64,000 bases of DNA from Spinellus fusiger (GCA_025094145.1 JALLLS010000061.1:124001-188000); one strand, 5' to 3'; counted from the stretch's first letter, positions 1 to 11,291 are shown. The notes: a model not told the origin generated them from the sequence alone. Translations and numbers: made by a program.

Positions 1-916
1 GAACACGTAGATCTTTCTCAAATTGATCTGGCAGATAGCCATTGACATATGACAGATAAAATTATAATATACAAAAAGTAACTCCAATCTTACAGTTTAT
101 CATCCTAATTTCACAGCTTATTCTATTAGAGTATATCAATAGCTATATTAACTCTTTCATGTATACTCATCATAGTTGTTTCTATAACTATAAAGACCTA
201 TTTATCTTATATCAAGTACATTTAGAATAACATGAACTTCAAATGTCACACTGCATAACCTTAATGATTTCTAAGGTCGCAATACAATTCTTTTTTAACC
301 AAGTAAGTCTCTATCATTGACAGGGTTTATACATAGAAATAATCAACTGTACATCAATGCTACTAGTACTATGGGGAAACTTCTTTTTTTTTTTTTAAAA
401 CAACGAACTGTCTTGAAGCAAAGGTCTAAAGTGGATGAGGTTTTTATTAGCAAGTTAAAGCCAAGACTAAATATCCTTTTTTGTATTATGTGAAACAAAT
501 TTATAGAACTGTAGTACTAAATATAGTGGCTATTCTTATACAGCCGAAATGTGTGATCTTTTAACATATAGTGCGTACGGTGCCAAATGGCGGTCTCGAA
601 AATCCCAACCAGCATCAATGCAATTCAAACAGAAGACTTTAATTGCCAAAAAGCTTTTTTTTTTCTTTTAATATATTTGAGATGAGAAATATACACACAT
701 ATTTAATAAGGGGTAGTCAAGTTAGAATAGCCACAAAAGACAAGGATGAAGCCATATATTATATGGATATAATATTCTTAATACTCTACTTGAAAATTAA
801 GGTGTTTCAGTAATGAGAATAAGTGAACGTGCTGGAATGGCTGAGTAAACTGCTCAGACGTGGGCAAAAAATGATTGAAACTGATCCTCAGCTGAATATT
901 TACGAAAAATAAACTA
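1..916. other. AT-rich stretch without recognisable gene
   Basis: No convincing open frame, RNA gene or repeat end is visible here. The DNA is AT-rich with homopolymer runs. It forms the left flank of the Tc1 relic that starts near 917. Confidence 0.5.
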
Positions 917-2775
917 CAGTATCCAGCAAAATAGATATAACTCTTTTCATTTTCCGACCTTTATTTTGCTCAAAAAAGTTTCTTTCTTTTTTTACTTATT
1001 CCTTATTTCTTTTTCCGCTATAACATCTATTATGTCTAACACCATCAAACAAAACACCAAGCCTATTGGAAACAAGAAAATATATGACTTCAATAATCAG
1101 CTCATTGTTCACTAGGCCACCGTAAATAGCACCAGATAAGTGGATATTGCAGCCATGTTTGGTGTCAGTAAACCCACTGTCAGCCTTATCATGAAGAGGT
1201 ACAGGGAAACTAGCTGTTTCAGAGCAGGGAAGAGATCTTAGCGCAAGTCTGTTATTAAGGAGAGGGACTAGAGAGAGGTTGAATGCAAGATGGAAAGGGA
1301 TTCATTGTCTGCAATAAATCAACTTCGCAGGCAATTGACTGCCCAAATGTGCAAATACACTTTCATAAGGATGAGGAAGAAGCTTGGCCTTTTTCTTTAA
1401 AGGGTAGTAATATGTGGTGATATTGTATGTGTAGCTTATACAGTCAGAAAAATAGAATAAAGATAGAAGAACAATAACAATAACTTAAACAAGTGGTCGA
1501 GTTAAATTTATAAGATAAGAACGAAAAAGGAATTAAAGATCAATAAGAAAGGGGAAAACAATCAGTAAGTTCGATATTTCACTGGGGACAATATACACTG
1601 AACACTGAACTCGACGACAGATATAGGTACGAGATGAAATAAGACAATTAAGGAATGAATTGATTTCAGTTAATTCGTAGGGATATTTATATGTTTTTCT
1701 TGGGCATTCAATAGATAAGAAAAACAGAAAAAGTAAAAATGTTAAAATGACAGTAGAGCTGTCAACGAAGATAATTGATAAATAATTAAAAAAGGAAAAG
1801 TATCTGAAAACTGAAATGAGTTTGACTGAGATAGAGAAAAGAAAATGAACAATAGGAAAGTAGTTTGTCTGAGCTAAATTACATAACAAATGGTAGAAAC
1901 TGTAAATAGAGTATACAAATACGAAGATGAGTTTTCAATGAAGTAACGAATAAAATTATAAAATGCTGAGTTGGTGTGTTTACTGGACAGAAGAAGACAT
2001 AAAGACAGCATCTGGTCTGACGAGTCAAAATACCAGTTGATGAGGGCTAGCAATCAAACCAGAGTGATACAAAGAGATTCAGAAGGAGCTTCTAAAGAAT
2101 ACCTGGTCAATAAACAAGCCTATAGGATGGGAAGAGGAGAAGGAGAAGAAGGGATAGTAGTGTCGGAAGAGTAGTGCCTTTGAAGTGCATTATTGACAGC
2201 AAAAGATACATCGAGAGTTTAAAAGAGAAATATTGATCGGAGCTATCTTGACTCAAGGCACTGAATCCATAGGTGGATTACGTTCTTCAAGAGGACATTG
2301 TTAGCTTCCATAAAAGCATAGAGTTCAATATGTGGAAGGGAAAGGAGGTCATTGTTTCTATGGAGGAGTGACCCTAACTAAACCTCGATTTGAACCCCAT
2401 AGAAAATTTATTGAACAAACTTGACAGATCTATAAGAAAGATAGTAACAATAGAAAGTAGCCTCTAAGATTTGGAGGCTGTCTTGTTGAAAGAATGGGAG
2501 AGAATTTCCGAGGATACCCACAAACAACCTTGGTTCGAGCATACATCGAATATTTAAGACTGTGGTAGATACATAAGGTAGAAATACCAAATAGTGAGGA
2601 TCTTTATTTAATGAACCAGTATCTATTATTTTATTGACCTTTATATATTTATATATTTATATTTCATATGATTCTGAGATCTCAACTGTATGTTTTATGA
2701 AAAAGAAAAGTATTTCCCAATGCAAGAGGCATATAGGAATGTAAAAAATCTCTCTAAGAATCTTTATTCTCATTA
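917..2775 (+). mobile_element. Degenerate Tc1-like transposon with an internal insertion
   Basis: A decayed copy of the Tc1-like family whose best copies lie at 11423-12783 and 31632-32983. The transposase begins at the ATG near 1031 (MSNTIKQNTKPIGNKK, close to MSTSSNTTEQ..PLGNRKK of the sister copies). It continues through the helix-turn-helix part to about 1400, where it is broken by about 550 bp of unrelated DNA. The catalytic half resumes near 1990 (SDESKYQLMRASNQTRV) and runs to about 2570. Many stops and indels are present. A diverged left terminal repeat (cagtatcc after TA) sits at 917. The right terminal repeat is not preserved; a LINE inserted just past this end. Confidence 0.75.
1405..1965. 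other. Insertion of about 550 bp inside the Tc1 relic
   Basis: Aligning the relic to its sister copies shows that the frame up to the 'CRVVKK' region ends near 1405 and the 'KTVIWSDES' region restarts near 1990, with this unrelated AT-rich DNA between. I see no terminal repeats or coding potential that identify it. The boundaries are approximate. Confidence 0.45.
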
Positions 2776-2787
2776 TACCCATATTTC
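2776..2787. repeat. Left target-site duplication of LINE copy 1
   Basis: The 12-mer tacccatatttc occurs here and again at 6036-6047, directly after the conserved LINE 3' end (…actttaaactg). This is a direct repeat bounding the insertion. The leading TA may belong to the LINE end, which would leave 10 bp of true duplication. Confidence 0.85.
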
Positions 2788-5700
2788 ATGTTTAAACAAA
2801 CAAACAGTCTGTGACCAGTACAAGCGATGTTTTGCAGCTCACCTGTGTTCTCTGCAAAGAGAGATCCAAAAAAATATTGGAAGACAAAACCCCGTTGTGC
2901 TCTGTTAAGATGGAGGAATTTGCTGAGAGACTCAATGAGTCAATCTACAAGGCCCTGGATGATAGCTTAGGGCGCGCACAATCCCATCCAAAAGCTTGGA
3001 AAAGCTACTGGAATGCTGATCTACAACAGTTAGCTGGCCGTCGTCAAGAACTTTATCGTTTTAGACGACGGGTAGGCAATGATATTGAACGCATTGAAGC
3101 CCACCGCTTGTATGAGGAAGCGTGTTTAGCTTTGAAAAAGGCTATAAAGCAAGCACAACAACAAACCTGGCATGTATTTTGTGATAAAGTCTGTAAGGGA
3201 TTAACAGAGATGACAAGTGCTGTAAAAGGAATGAAGCTGCGGAGACGTTCGCCAATTTCCCTGTCATCTCCAGAGGGCCCTCGGCATGCTGCCAATCGCA
3301 TGATTGACCACCTAGAGAGTGTGTTTGGCGGATCTACGGAAAGACAGGAGCGTCAGGAGTTTATTCTCCAAGACAATCCAGTCCCATGGGACGTAGACTT
3401 TATTCACTCTGCTATTCGAAAGATGCCAAATCGAAAAGCACCAGGCATTAATCATATTAGAGCAGAAATGCTCAAACCCCTAGTTCGATTGCTAGTGCCT
3501 CTGTTACATCAGATCCTCACATTGTGTTGGAGATGGTCGTGGACGCCTGTGGCCTGGAGAACAGCACAGGTGGTACCTATTTACAAAAACAAAGGAGAGC
3601 AGGATGACCCTAGTAACTATCGGCCTATTAGCTTGACATCGGTGTTTCGTAAGCTCTTAGAAAGATGTATAGCTGGGGAGCTCCTTTCAATCATGCCTGC
3701 ATTGGACATGGCTCAAGGTGGATTTCGCGCTCGTCGTGGAACTCTAGACCGAGCCCTCTGTCTCCACGAACTTATGGGGTTGTACGCTGCCCAAGGATCA
3801 GGAAGCAAGATCTAAAACCTCCAGTCGTCGTCTTCCTAGACATTAAAGCTGCATATGATAGTGTGGAACGCTCTGTCATATGGGAGTCGCTGATGCCCTT
3901 CGTGTCTCAGCCGTTGCTCTTGCTACTACAGAATTTGTTTGATGACATTGTGGTGAATGTGATTCTGAAAAATGTAGCATCCCGGGACATTGCACCTAAA
4001 CGAGGAGTCTTACAGGGTAGTATTCTTTCTCCATTCCTTTATTCTATTTTCATTGATACTCTTCCACGTTTCTTGAGGTTTGCTTTGGTATCCCCAATAC
4101 TGGTTGGTATGCACCCACCTACCATGGGACGGTCCATTAATCTCTGTGCTCGAAATCCTTTCTCTTTTGCTTCCCCACAGGCAACTGTTCACGCATTGCT
4201 TGACGAGTTACAGAATTCCCTTCACAATCCTTTTCCTACTTCTACAGTTTCGGATGACTCTTCTGAGTCGTCAGATTCCTCTTACAGTCGGTCTCATGTT
4301 ACTGTTACTTGGGCTCCTGTGAATTGTTTGTTGTATGCTGATGATGTGGCTCTTATGGGCTGCCCAGAAGATATACATCGAATGCTGGCACTTGCCGAAA
4401 TTCACTCGACCCTCCTTGGTTACAAATGGAGTCCCTCCAAATGTGAAGTACTCAATGCCCCGGCCAATGTGCCGTTTTACCTCTATGGCAACGAGCTTCC
4501 AACCTGTGATACTTTCAAGTACCTTGGTATCCCCTTTTCACGTCAAGGTATTAACCAAGACGCACTGTTCTCACACTCACAAGTCAAGGCAATTGCAGTA
4601 ATGCAAAAGCTGAGAGGAATGGGTGTAAACATGTATGGCTTTGGGATTACAGCAGCCCTAAGAGCGTATACTGTTTTTGTTCGGCCTATTCTTGAGTATG
4701 GGTTGGCTATTTGTAATGTCAATAGATAGGCATCCGCCCGCTACAAATCTGTCAGTCTGCTTGTCTGAGACTTTGTCTTGCTAGATCTGCTACTGCTAGG
4801 TTTGGAACGATCCAGGTTGCCCAATTAGCTGCCCTCCCTAACATATACTCTTGTTTTCTTTATCTGCAAGCCAAATTTGTTAAGCGCGCAGCTACCCTTC
4901 CTGAAGACACCCTCCTTTGGTGCCTTGTCCCGCAGCTTGAAGCACCCCAGAGTAAAGCCAGATGGATTAAGCTATGCGGCAATGTACTCTGGCAAAATGA
5001 TTAAAGAATAGGACGGGCTCACAACCCTCCTAAATATCCATTAAAAGTAGCTTATCTTGAACGTCTTCAAAGTGAAATTACTAGTCTAGTGTGTGGCAAG
5101 AATCCGCTGGTGAAGATAGCCCGTGGACTCTATAGATCTGTTTGGGATCCAATTCTTCCACTACTGTGCACGCGCAAAGAGAGACATTGTCTATTAAAAT
5201 GGAGGATTGCTTGGTTACCACCAACACCTTCAGTTCCTTGCCAATGTGGCCACCCATCTGCCAATCGGACCACTTTCTCACTTGCACATTCGTTGACCAT
5301 GAACGCTCCACGTTCTTGTTCTTTCTAGTTCCTGCACCACCACAAGATGTTCATCCAATTGACTATTGTCTAAATCTTCTGCCGCGCACGGTTAAGTCTT
5401 TTGTTAAATGGTGGGATCTCTGGCCCAGTTTGTTAATACTGCTGCAAGCCATTGATCAAGCCACGTCTACTCGAGACTTTAAGGTAGAGCCATCAGCTGG
5501 TAGCCTGCTCATTGAGGCTGCTGATGGTGTGTTGAGCGGGAACGCCAACGCCGCCATAAAGTGCAAAGACTCCTGCAGCAACAGACGCTGTATCCTCACT
5601 TCTCCTCCGATATCTCCTCTACCACCCATTCTTAACCCGTTTAGCAAAGCCAGAAGCTGCTAGTGTAGTTGCTACATATATTCTCAGGATTGTCCGAGTT

Positions 5701-6035
5701 GCTCTAAGTATCCCTCGTTGGATTTCGAATCACCACAGGATGACGGTTATCTTTTTGGTGTCCTGGTTTCCTTACTGACTTTATGGCCTTTTGGATGTTT
5801 ATTCATAATTCTCATTTTACCATCATTTCTCATTTCTCGCCATTTTCCCCTCATTTGAGGTTTTATATTCTCTCTTCTTTCCGTCTCCTCTCTCTTTGCA
5901 TCATTTTTTCACTTATGTATTTGAAGTGTTTCTATGTCTATTCTCATTTATTTTTCAAAAGTTCTCATAGGGTGGCTGATATGCCCAATGCGCGAATAGC
6001 AAACCACACCCAAAAAATAAAAATACTTTAAACTG
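2788..6035 (+). mobile_element. 5'-truncated non-LTR retrotransposon (LINE), copy 1
   Basis: A LINE copy of about 3.25 kb holding most of the reverse-transcriptase ORF2 and the 3' UTR. It shares its 3' part, with few differences, with 12795-14118, and its last part with 14130-15589 and 31150-31619. The 3' end carries 'gggtggct..atgcccaatgcgcgaatag' split by variable bases, then an A-rich tail ending 'ctttaaactg'. A direct repeat at both ends marks target-primed insertion. ORF1 and the ORF2 N-terminus are missing, the usual result of incomplete reverse transcription. Confidence 0.92.
2811..5637 (+). pseudogene. LINE ORF2 reverse transcriptase, frameshifted
   Basis: Encodes the reverse transcriptase that copies LINE RNA at the target site. 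The frame 2811-3815 holds the RT fingers (NRKAPGINHIRAEML; YRPISLTSVFRKLLER). A frameshift moves the reading to the frame ending at 4729, with the catalytic motifs FLDIKAAYDS and LLYADDVALM. The next break is near 4727: copy 2 reads aga-cta-ggc where this copy lacks one C, which creates a TAG. The C-terminal part (4735-5637) has a CQCGHPSANR-like Cys/His cluster typical of LINE ORF2 ends, but also an in-frame stop near 5001. No apurinic endonuclease domain is present, because the 5' end is truncated. The protein is dead. Confidence 0.88.
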
Positions 6036-6095
6036 TACCCATATTTCTAACACTTTTATGGGTGGCTATCAGGATCAATGCGCGAATAATATATA

Positions 6096-6193
6096 CCATT
6101 TCCGAAAAGTAATGTCGCATTCACTTGTCACATCTGCGTATATATTGTATTATAAATATTTATGAAACGCGACATTAATTTTTGGAAGTAGTG
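6096..6193. mobile_element. 98-bp MITE, copy 1, TA-flanked
   Basis: Begins ccatttccgaaaagtaatgt and ends ttttggaagtagtg, with TA on each side. The ends are imperfect inverted repeats that include GTCGC/GCGAC. A copy of the same length and almost the same sequence lies at 56141-56238. The ends resemble those of the larger elements at 7992, 9667 and 34484 (CACTAYTTCC..), so their transposases may have mobilised it. Confidence 0.85.
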
Positions 6194-6362
6194 TATACAA
6201 CACTCGAAAAAATCGAACTGTATAATAAGATTTTTTTTATTAAAACTATACATTTGAAAATTACTGTGTAGTATGTAGAGGCTCTTAACAGATAATTTTC
6301 CTTCTTATATCAAACGCATAAAAAACCAAACACCTCTTGACTGATTCATTGGTTGTCCAGGT

Positions 6363-7169
6363 CTACTCCTTGGGAGTGTAGGTGAGAGGAGTCTCGCAGT
6401 ACTTGAAAAAGTCAAAGAAAGTCTTGAAGTGAGGGGTGTCCATGATAGTTTCAAAATAGCGCAAAACATTCTTGAACTCCTCACGGGCACTCTTGTCGAA
6501 AACATAGGTGTAGCTTGGTACCAATGAAGTTACCACACATATATCGGCATAAGTGATCTCGTCGCCCACCAAGTAGGTTTTGTTTGCTACGATTTTATCC
6601 AGGGTAGTCAAAGCACGCTTGAGATTTTGTTGAGCTAATTCTTCGGCAGGCTTGTTGTAGGATCGGATACCAAGATAGGCATGAGCCATGCAATGGTATT
6701 GGCAGAAACCTCATTTTCGGTATACAGTGTGTATTGCATAATCAAAGCCTTTTCAGCGGGTGTGGTTCCCAAAAGACGTGAGTTGGGTTGAGAAGCAGCT
6801 AATAAACAATTACACTTGCATAAGTCTCTTTAAATTCACTTTCCCTTGTTTATTCTACGCTTACCGTAGAATCCAATAGCTGTAGACTCAAACAGGTTAA
6901 GGTCGCCATGTTCAAGCACAGGGAGCTTTCCAAAAGGGTGACGAGCATAAACTCGGCATCTCTATCAGTTTGAATATCCATGATCACGACATCGAAAGTA
7001 TGACCAGTATAGGCAGCCTAAACATGTAAATTTGAATTCAAGTGAGAGTATACTTACAGCAATTTGAGCTTTGGCTACACGGGGATTGTTGGGGTAAGTT
7101 TTGATGGTCTATGAAATATTAGATTTATTGTTTGTACAGAGAATAGATACTTACACCGAGGCTAGGCAT
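6363..7169 (-). pseudogene. eEF1B-gamma-like GST-domain protein, four exons, two frameshifts
   Basis: Resembles the N-terminal glutathione-S-transferase-like half of translation elongation factor 1B gamma. Exons on the minus strand: 7169-7155, 7108-7058, 7017-6865 and 6798-6363, all with GT-AG borders and matching phase. Recognisable parts are the start MPSLGTIKTYPNNPRVAKAQ, the block GKLPVLEHGDLNLFESTA, and the C-terminal helix bundle (LKRALTTLDK, YLVGDEITYADI). The protein stops at YTPKE, so the EF1G C-terminal domain is absent. Two one-base deletions break the frame: gagttt/atgct in exon 3 and ttgc/atgg in exon 4. Both lie beside short homopolymers, so assembly error is a real alternative. 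Restoring both bases would give about 218 aa. It could also be a free-standing fungal GST. Confidence 0.75.
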
Positions 7170-7686
7170 ATTGAAAAGAATAATAGAAATATGAATATTA
7201 TAGGATGAAGAAAACAAAGACTAGGCATTATATACTAATTTCTGGTACGCTCAAAATAGACTTCTTTGGATTGATCTGTACTCCAAATGCCAATAGGAAC
7301 TTTTGATCCTTATTTTAAGACCAGAGAAGGTTTAATTTGGTATCTCTATCTTTGAGATAGTCAAGTGACTTCATATGTATCGGATACAGAAACATGGGGA
7401 AAAGGAATCTATGAGACTCTACCACTTTAATCATAACTACTATAAACATACATACTATGGAAGTATGTAGACAGGTACCTTCTAAAAGTATTTTGATATA
7501 TATTATAGGCATTGACAGCTAGCACTAGCTATATTTTACAGTAGAGGTTTGATGACTAGCATAGTATTGTTGTGAATGATTTGTCAGCCATAGATTAATT
7601 GCTGGGAAGTTTTTAGTGAAAGCTGACAAATAAAGGCAGTGTTTTTGCGGGGAAATTCCATGGGTTAGTATTAAAACTAAATGAGT
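7170..7686. other. Intergenic, upstream of the GST-like gene
   Basis: AT-rich DNA without a supported gene. It should contain the promoter of the minus-strand GST-like gene. I see no clear TATA box at the usual distance. Confidence 0.4.
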
Positions 7687-7978
7687 TGTTGTAAGACTAC
7701 TTCCAAAAATGGATGTTTGTCTTTGTGTCTCTGAGCAATTAAAAGAGGATAACGAAAGGTATTAGTGAGGCGCGAGCAACACAGAATACTACAAAGCATT
7801 ATGTCACTGACACTCTCGCATCATATCAGCAAATGTATACCTGACATCATATCTTATAGCAGTAGAATAGTAGTAGAAAATAAGTATAAAAGAAGTGTAC
7901 ATTTGAATGAATAAAGAGCAGAGTTTAACCACACGTTAACTGGCCGGATTCCTTTGATACTCAAGATCAAAGACGACA
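7687..7978 (+). mobile_element. Solo LTR (TGTTGT…ACGACA), 292 bp
   Basis: Starts tgttgtaagactac and ends aaagacgaca, flanked on both sides by the 4-bp direct repeat gagt. It contains a TATA-like agtataaaag and an AATAAA signal 20-30 bp later, the usual order in an LTR promoter/polyadenylation unit. It is related along its 3' half to the LTRs at 17119-17373 and 25872-26125. No internal retrotransposon sequence follows, so it is a solo LTR. Right after it lies the element at 7992. Confidence 0.8.
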
Positions 7979-7991
7979 GAGTTTTACAATA

Positions 7992-9271
7992 CACTCTTTC
8001 CGGAAATTATTGGTGCACAAATAGTTGTGAAAATTGGTGCACTTTTATACTGAATTATTTATTAAACAACCATTCAACATTCAACATGGATCCATTTATT
8101 TATGAAGATGGAAGTAAAAATCTTTACAACGAAGAGGGGGGGTTCAGTTGCTGTTCTGGATATAGAAGTGGACAATAGGCAATATCTGCTTCACAAAATC
8201 ACAAACTTTAGACACTACATGGAACTGAAGCCTCCAGAAAAGCAGGTCAAGAACAATAAACTTGACAACTTAGATGATGGCATAATCAAAAATAAACAGG
8301 TTGCAAAAGCGAGCTATTTTTTATATAAAAAAGAGGATAAGGATAGTTTTTTTATTGGGTGTATGAGAAGCAACTTAGTGTTCGTGCTGCTTGCAAAAAG
8401 GTCAATATACCTCCTAGCACTGGCCAAAACTGGTTCAAAGAAGGAACAGAGAGTTTAAATAAGAATGAAGACTTACCTCACAGGAAAGATGGTAGCAGCT
8501 CCAATAGTAATTCGGCTGGAAGACCACCTAAACTTTGCAAAGAACACAAGGATTTTGTGGTTGACATAGTAGATGAAAAGCCAGATAGTGTCCTGGAGGA
8601 AATGATAGAGCAATTAAATGTCCAGTTTATGAGTCTTGAAATCAAGAAATATACCTTGCATGACTTCCTTACCAAGAAATGTCATTTTACACTCAAGAAA
8701 ACCAATTTATATTCAGTTGAGCGAAATAGTCCCAAAAAGATTGAACAAAGGTACAACTGAGTTATTCGTTGACAGGAAACTGACATGGATTTTTTTGAGC
8801 AACTGTGCTTTCATTGACGAAGCAGGTTTGAAGAAAAGAATAGCAATAGGTGGTCCCATCCAGAGTCAAAAAGGTAAGGGTGGGACTGTATTTGATCATG
8901 GACAATGCCTCCATCTATAAAAACAGTGACATCCAGCTTTGCATTGAGGGTGGAGGATATGGCTGCGTCTATCTTCCACCTTATTTGCCTGAGCTTAATT
9001 TTATTGAGCAGTTCTAGTCAGTTGTAAAAAGTAGACTCAAAAGAGAAGCTCTTTTGGATAAGGAAACATTGTCCTCAAGGATCTCAGACTCTTTGTAATA
9101 AAGTGCTGCTCAGTGTCTTTCAAGGATTCTGTAGATAGTCCCAGTCCATATTTGACGATTGTTTAGAAAGAAAATGTTTATAATAAATTCATTTCTTTGG
9201 TGCACTTGGTGCATTTCATTATTGCACCAAATTCATTTTTATTTTTGCATCAATAATTTCCGGAAAGAGTG
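7992..9271 (+). mobile_element. TA-flanked DNA transposon A (IS630/Tc1-like), decayed
   Basis: 1,280 bp with terminal inverted repeats starting CACTCTTTCCGGAAATTATT at both ends and TA target duplications at 7990-7991 and 9272-9273. It carries one degraded transposase on the plus strand. The transposase is related to those of the elements at 9667, 32986 and 34484, and the ends are most like those of 9667 and 34484. Confidence 0.9.
8086..9183 (+). pseudogene. Transposase of element A, DDE type, broken
   Basis: Cut-and-paste transposase remnant. The start MDPFIYEDGSKNLYNEEG matches the family N-terminus. A frameshift at about 8140 leads into a region with LELKPPEKQ-like sequence and a helix-turn-helix (QLSVRAACKKVNIPPSTGQN). 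The first catalytic Asp is in CAFIDEA (about 8818), the second in LIMDNAS (about 8900), and the Glu in LNFIEQF (about 9003), which is followed at once by a stop. About 260 bp between the first two catalytic parts are lost compared with element B. Multiple stops and shifts make it inactive. Confidence 0.8.
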
Positions 9272-9371
9272 TATCAGGATCAATTAACGAGGGTGATAAT
9301 TATATAGCATTTGATTTAACAAATCTATCCTATAAAGTAGCTAAAATATGTTAACTGTTCTCTATTATATA

Positions 9372-9620
9372 CTATTTTTGGAAATTATTCATGCTTTTTT
9401 TCAGAAAAGATCATACACATAAAGACAGCACAGTCAATATAGAGAATCTTCAAGGATTTTACTGATATTTATATTCTAAACTGCATAATGGATCAAATAA
9501 AGAGTCTTTATGAAAGAACTTATAATTTTTCAGTCAGAACTTAGAAGACTTTAAAATATTTCTTTGTTTTATGTATATGATTATTCTTTCTGAAAAAGTG
9601 TGGTGTTTCCGGAAATGGTG
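9372..9620. mobile_element. Short non-autonomous element of the same TIR type
   Basis: 249 bp between TA dinucleotides (9370-9371, 9621-9622). The left end ctatttttggaaattatt pairs imperfectly with the inverted right end ccatttccggaaac. Similarity of the two arms continues through CTTTTTyAGAAA and ACATAAA. No coding capacity. It looks like a MITE relative of its neighbours A and B. Confidence 0.65.
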
Positions 9621-9666
9621 TATGACAATTGTCGTAAAGTCATTGTCCATAAAGAGTAAGCGGATA

Positions 9667-11289
9667 CACTATTTTCACTTATTATTGTCGCACTTTTGGA
9701 AAAAAAATTGTCGCATTAATAAATTAAAAGATGGCGTATAAGTTGGATGCGACAAATGGGACATAAATGTTTTATTGTTAAAGAAGCTTCTCTTGTAAGT
9801 AATCCTCAAATCTATCGACAGAGTATTTGCAAAATCCTCTGAGATCACCGAGAAGAACTTGGTTAGATGCATCGGCGATTATAGATGATAGCGTTTCTTC
9901 TTCCAAGAGTCTTTCTCTTTTCAATTTGCTTTTGCAAACAGACCAGAATTGCTCGATAGGATTCAACTCTGGTGAGTAAGGGGGGAGATAGACACACTTG
10001 TACCCATGGCCTTCAATGAAGCTTTTAATGTCTTCATTCATGTGGATAGGAGCGTTGTCCATAATCAAGTAATTGTCCTTGAAAACATCTGGATAATTGT
10101 CCATGACATCCATTGTATCGCTCAAGAAATTGATATAATGACCAGTAACAGTGCCTTTGCTTTGTTTTTGAGAAGGACCACTAGATCCAGCAGCTCTTCT
10201 CTTCTTTGAAGCAGGCAACATTCGAGGCCGTCTTACTTTTATGTTGACAAGGCCCTGAGCAGATGTTGCTCCCATGATAGTTGTTGTTTTGGCCCTCGTT
10301 CTTGGTACTTTTACTACTGCACGAGTACCTACTTTTGACCAAGAAAAAGTACGCTTCATGTTGATGTGAAATGCCGCCTCATCTATGAAGACACAGTTGC
10401 TCATGTAGTCCACATCCATCTCCATCTATTTTTATACCCACTCCTTTCGATTCTTGATCTTTTCAGGACTATTGCGGTCAACTGAATGAAAATGGGCTCT
10501 TCTTAGACTGATCTTACAATTTTTGGTGACAAAATTGTAGAGAGCTGTTTTCGATATCTCTAAATCAATAAAAGACGTTCTCAAACTCTCCATCATCTGA
10601 TCCAGGACTAAAGAGGGCTGATCGTCTAATAAATCGACCAAAAATCTTTTGTGGCTATCGTCAAGTAGTGCTGGTCTACCAACTGGCCTTCCACTACCTT
10701 CTTTTCTGGCAATGAATGTCTGAGGATTCTGCTGATCGTTTGAGTACCATCACTGAACAGTGTGTGGGTTGATTTGAAGTTTCAGTGCAGCAGCTCTGAC
10801 GCTCATACCCCTTTCATAAATCAACACAAGCAACTGCTCTTTCTCAGAATCTTTGTAATGCCAGTGGATGTCAGGAGCTCTGTTATCCTCTTCCGTATTG
10901 AAATCTCTGTCTACGGATTGTTGTACAGTTATTCTTTCTGGCTTCTTAGGTGGTCTGAGGTCAAGGTACATCCCGAAATTTGTAACCGTCTCAATGGGGT
11001 ACGTCTCCTCGTCTACCTCCATCTCCACTACTGTAACGGCTATTCCCTCATCATTATAGAGATTTAATTGGCCGTCTTCGTGCACAATGTTATTCATTTT
11101 ATTATTATTAAGAAAAGTAAAATATAAGAAAGCCTCAATTACTTAGAATACGCCAGTTTTAAATCTTTTACTATGCCAAATTTTAATTAATTAATGTGAC
11201 GTATTTTATTCTATTAGTACGCCAAGTTTTAATTTATTAATGCGACATATTTTTCTCTAAAAGTGCGACAATAATAAATGAAAATAGTG
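9667..11289 (-). mobile_element. TA-flanked DNA transposon B (IS630/Tc1-like), almost intact
   Basis: 1,623 bp flanked by TA at 9665-9666 and 11290-11291. The terminal inverted repeats read CACTATTTTCAYTTATTATT then GTCGCACTTTT. It carries one long transposase reading frame on the minus strand. It inserted into an older Tc1 relic, of which about 130 bp remain at 11292-11420. Confidence 0.92.
9778..11097 (-). pseudogene. Transposase of element B, DD34E, three in-frame stops
   Basis: One continuous 440-codon frame from ATG 11097 to the stop at 9778, broken only by TGA at 10750-10752 and by TAA 10432-10434 plus TAG 10426-10428. Order: N-terminal acidic domain (EDGQLNLYNDEG, then LDLRPPKKP), helix-turn-helix (GMSVRAAALKLQINPHTVQ), then the DDE domain. 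The catalytic residues are Asp in CVFIDEA, Asp in LIMDNAPIH and Glu in LNPIEQFW, with 34 residues between the last two. The C-terminal Lys/Arg-rich stretch (KSKLKRERLLEEE) is kept. Substituting three codons would give a full protein, so this copy decayed recently. DDE_3-type endonuclease is inferred from motif order. Confidence 0.88.
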
Positions 11290-11291
11290 TA

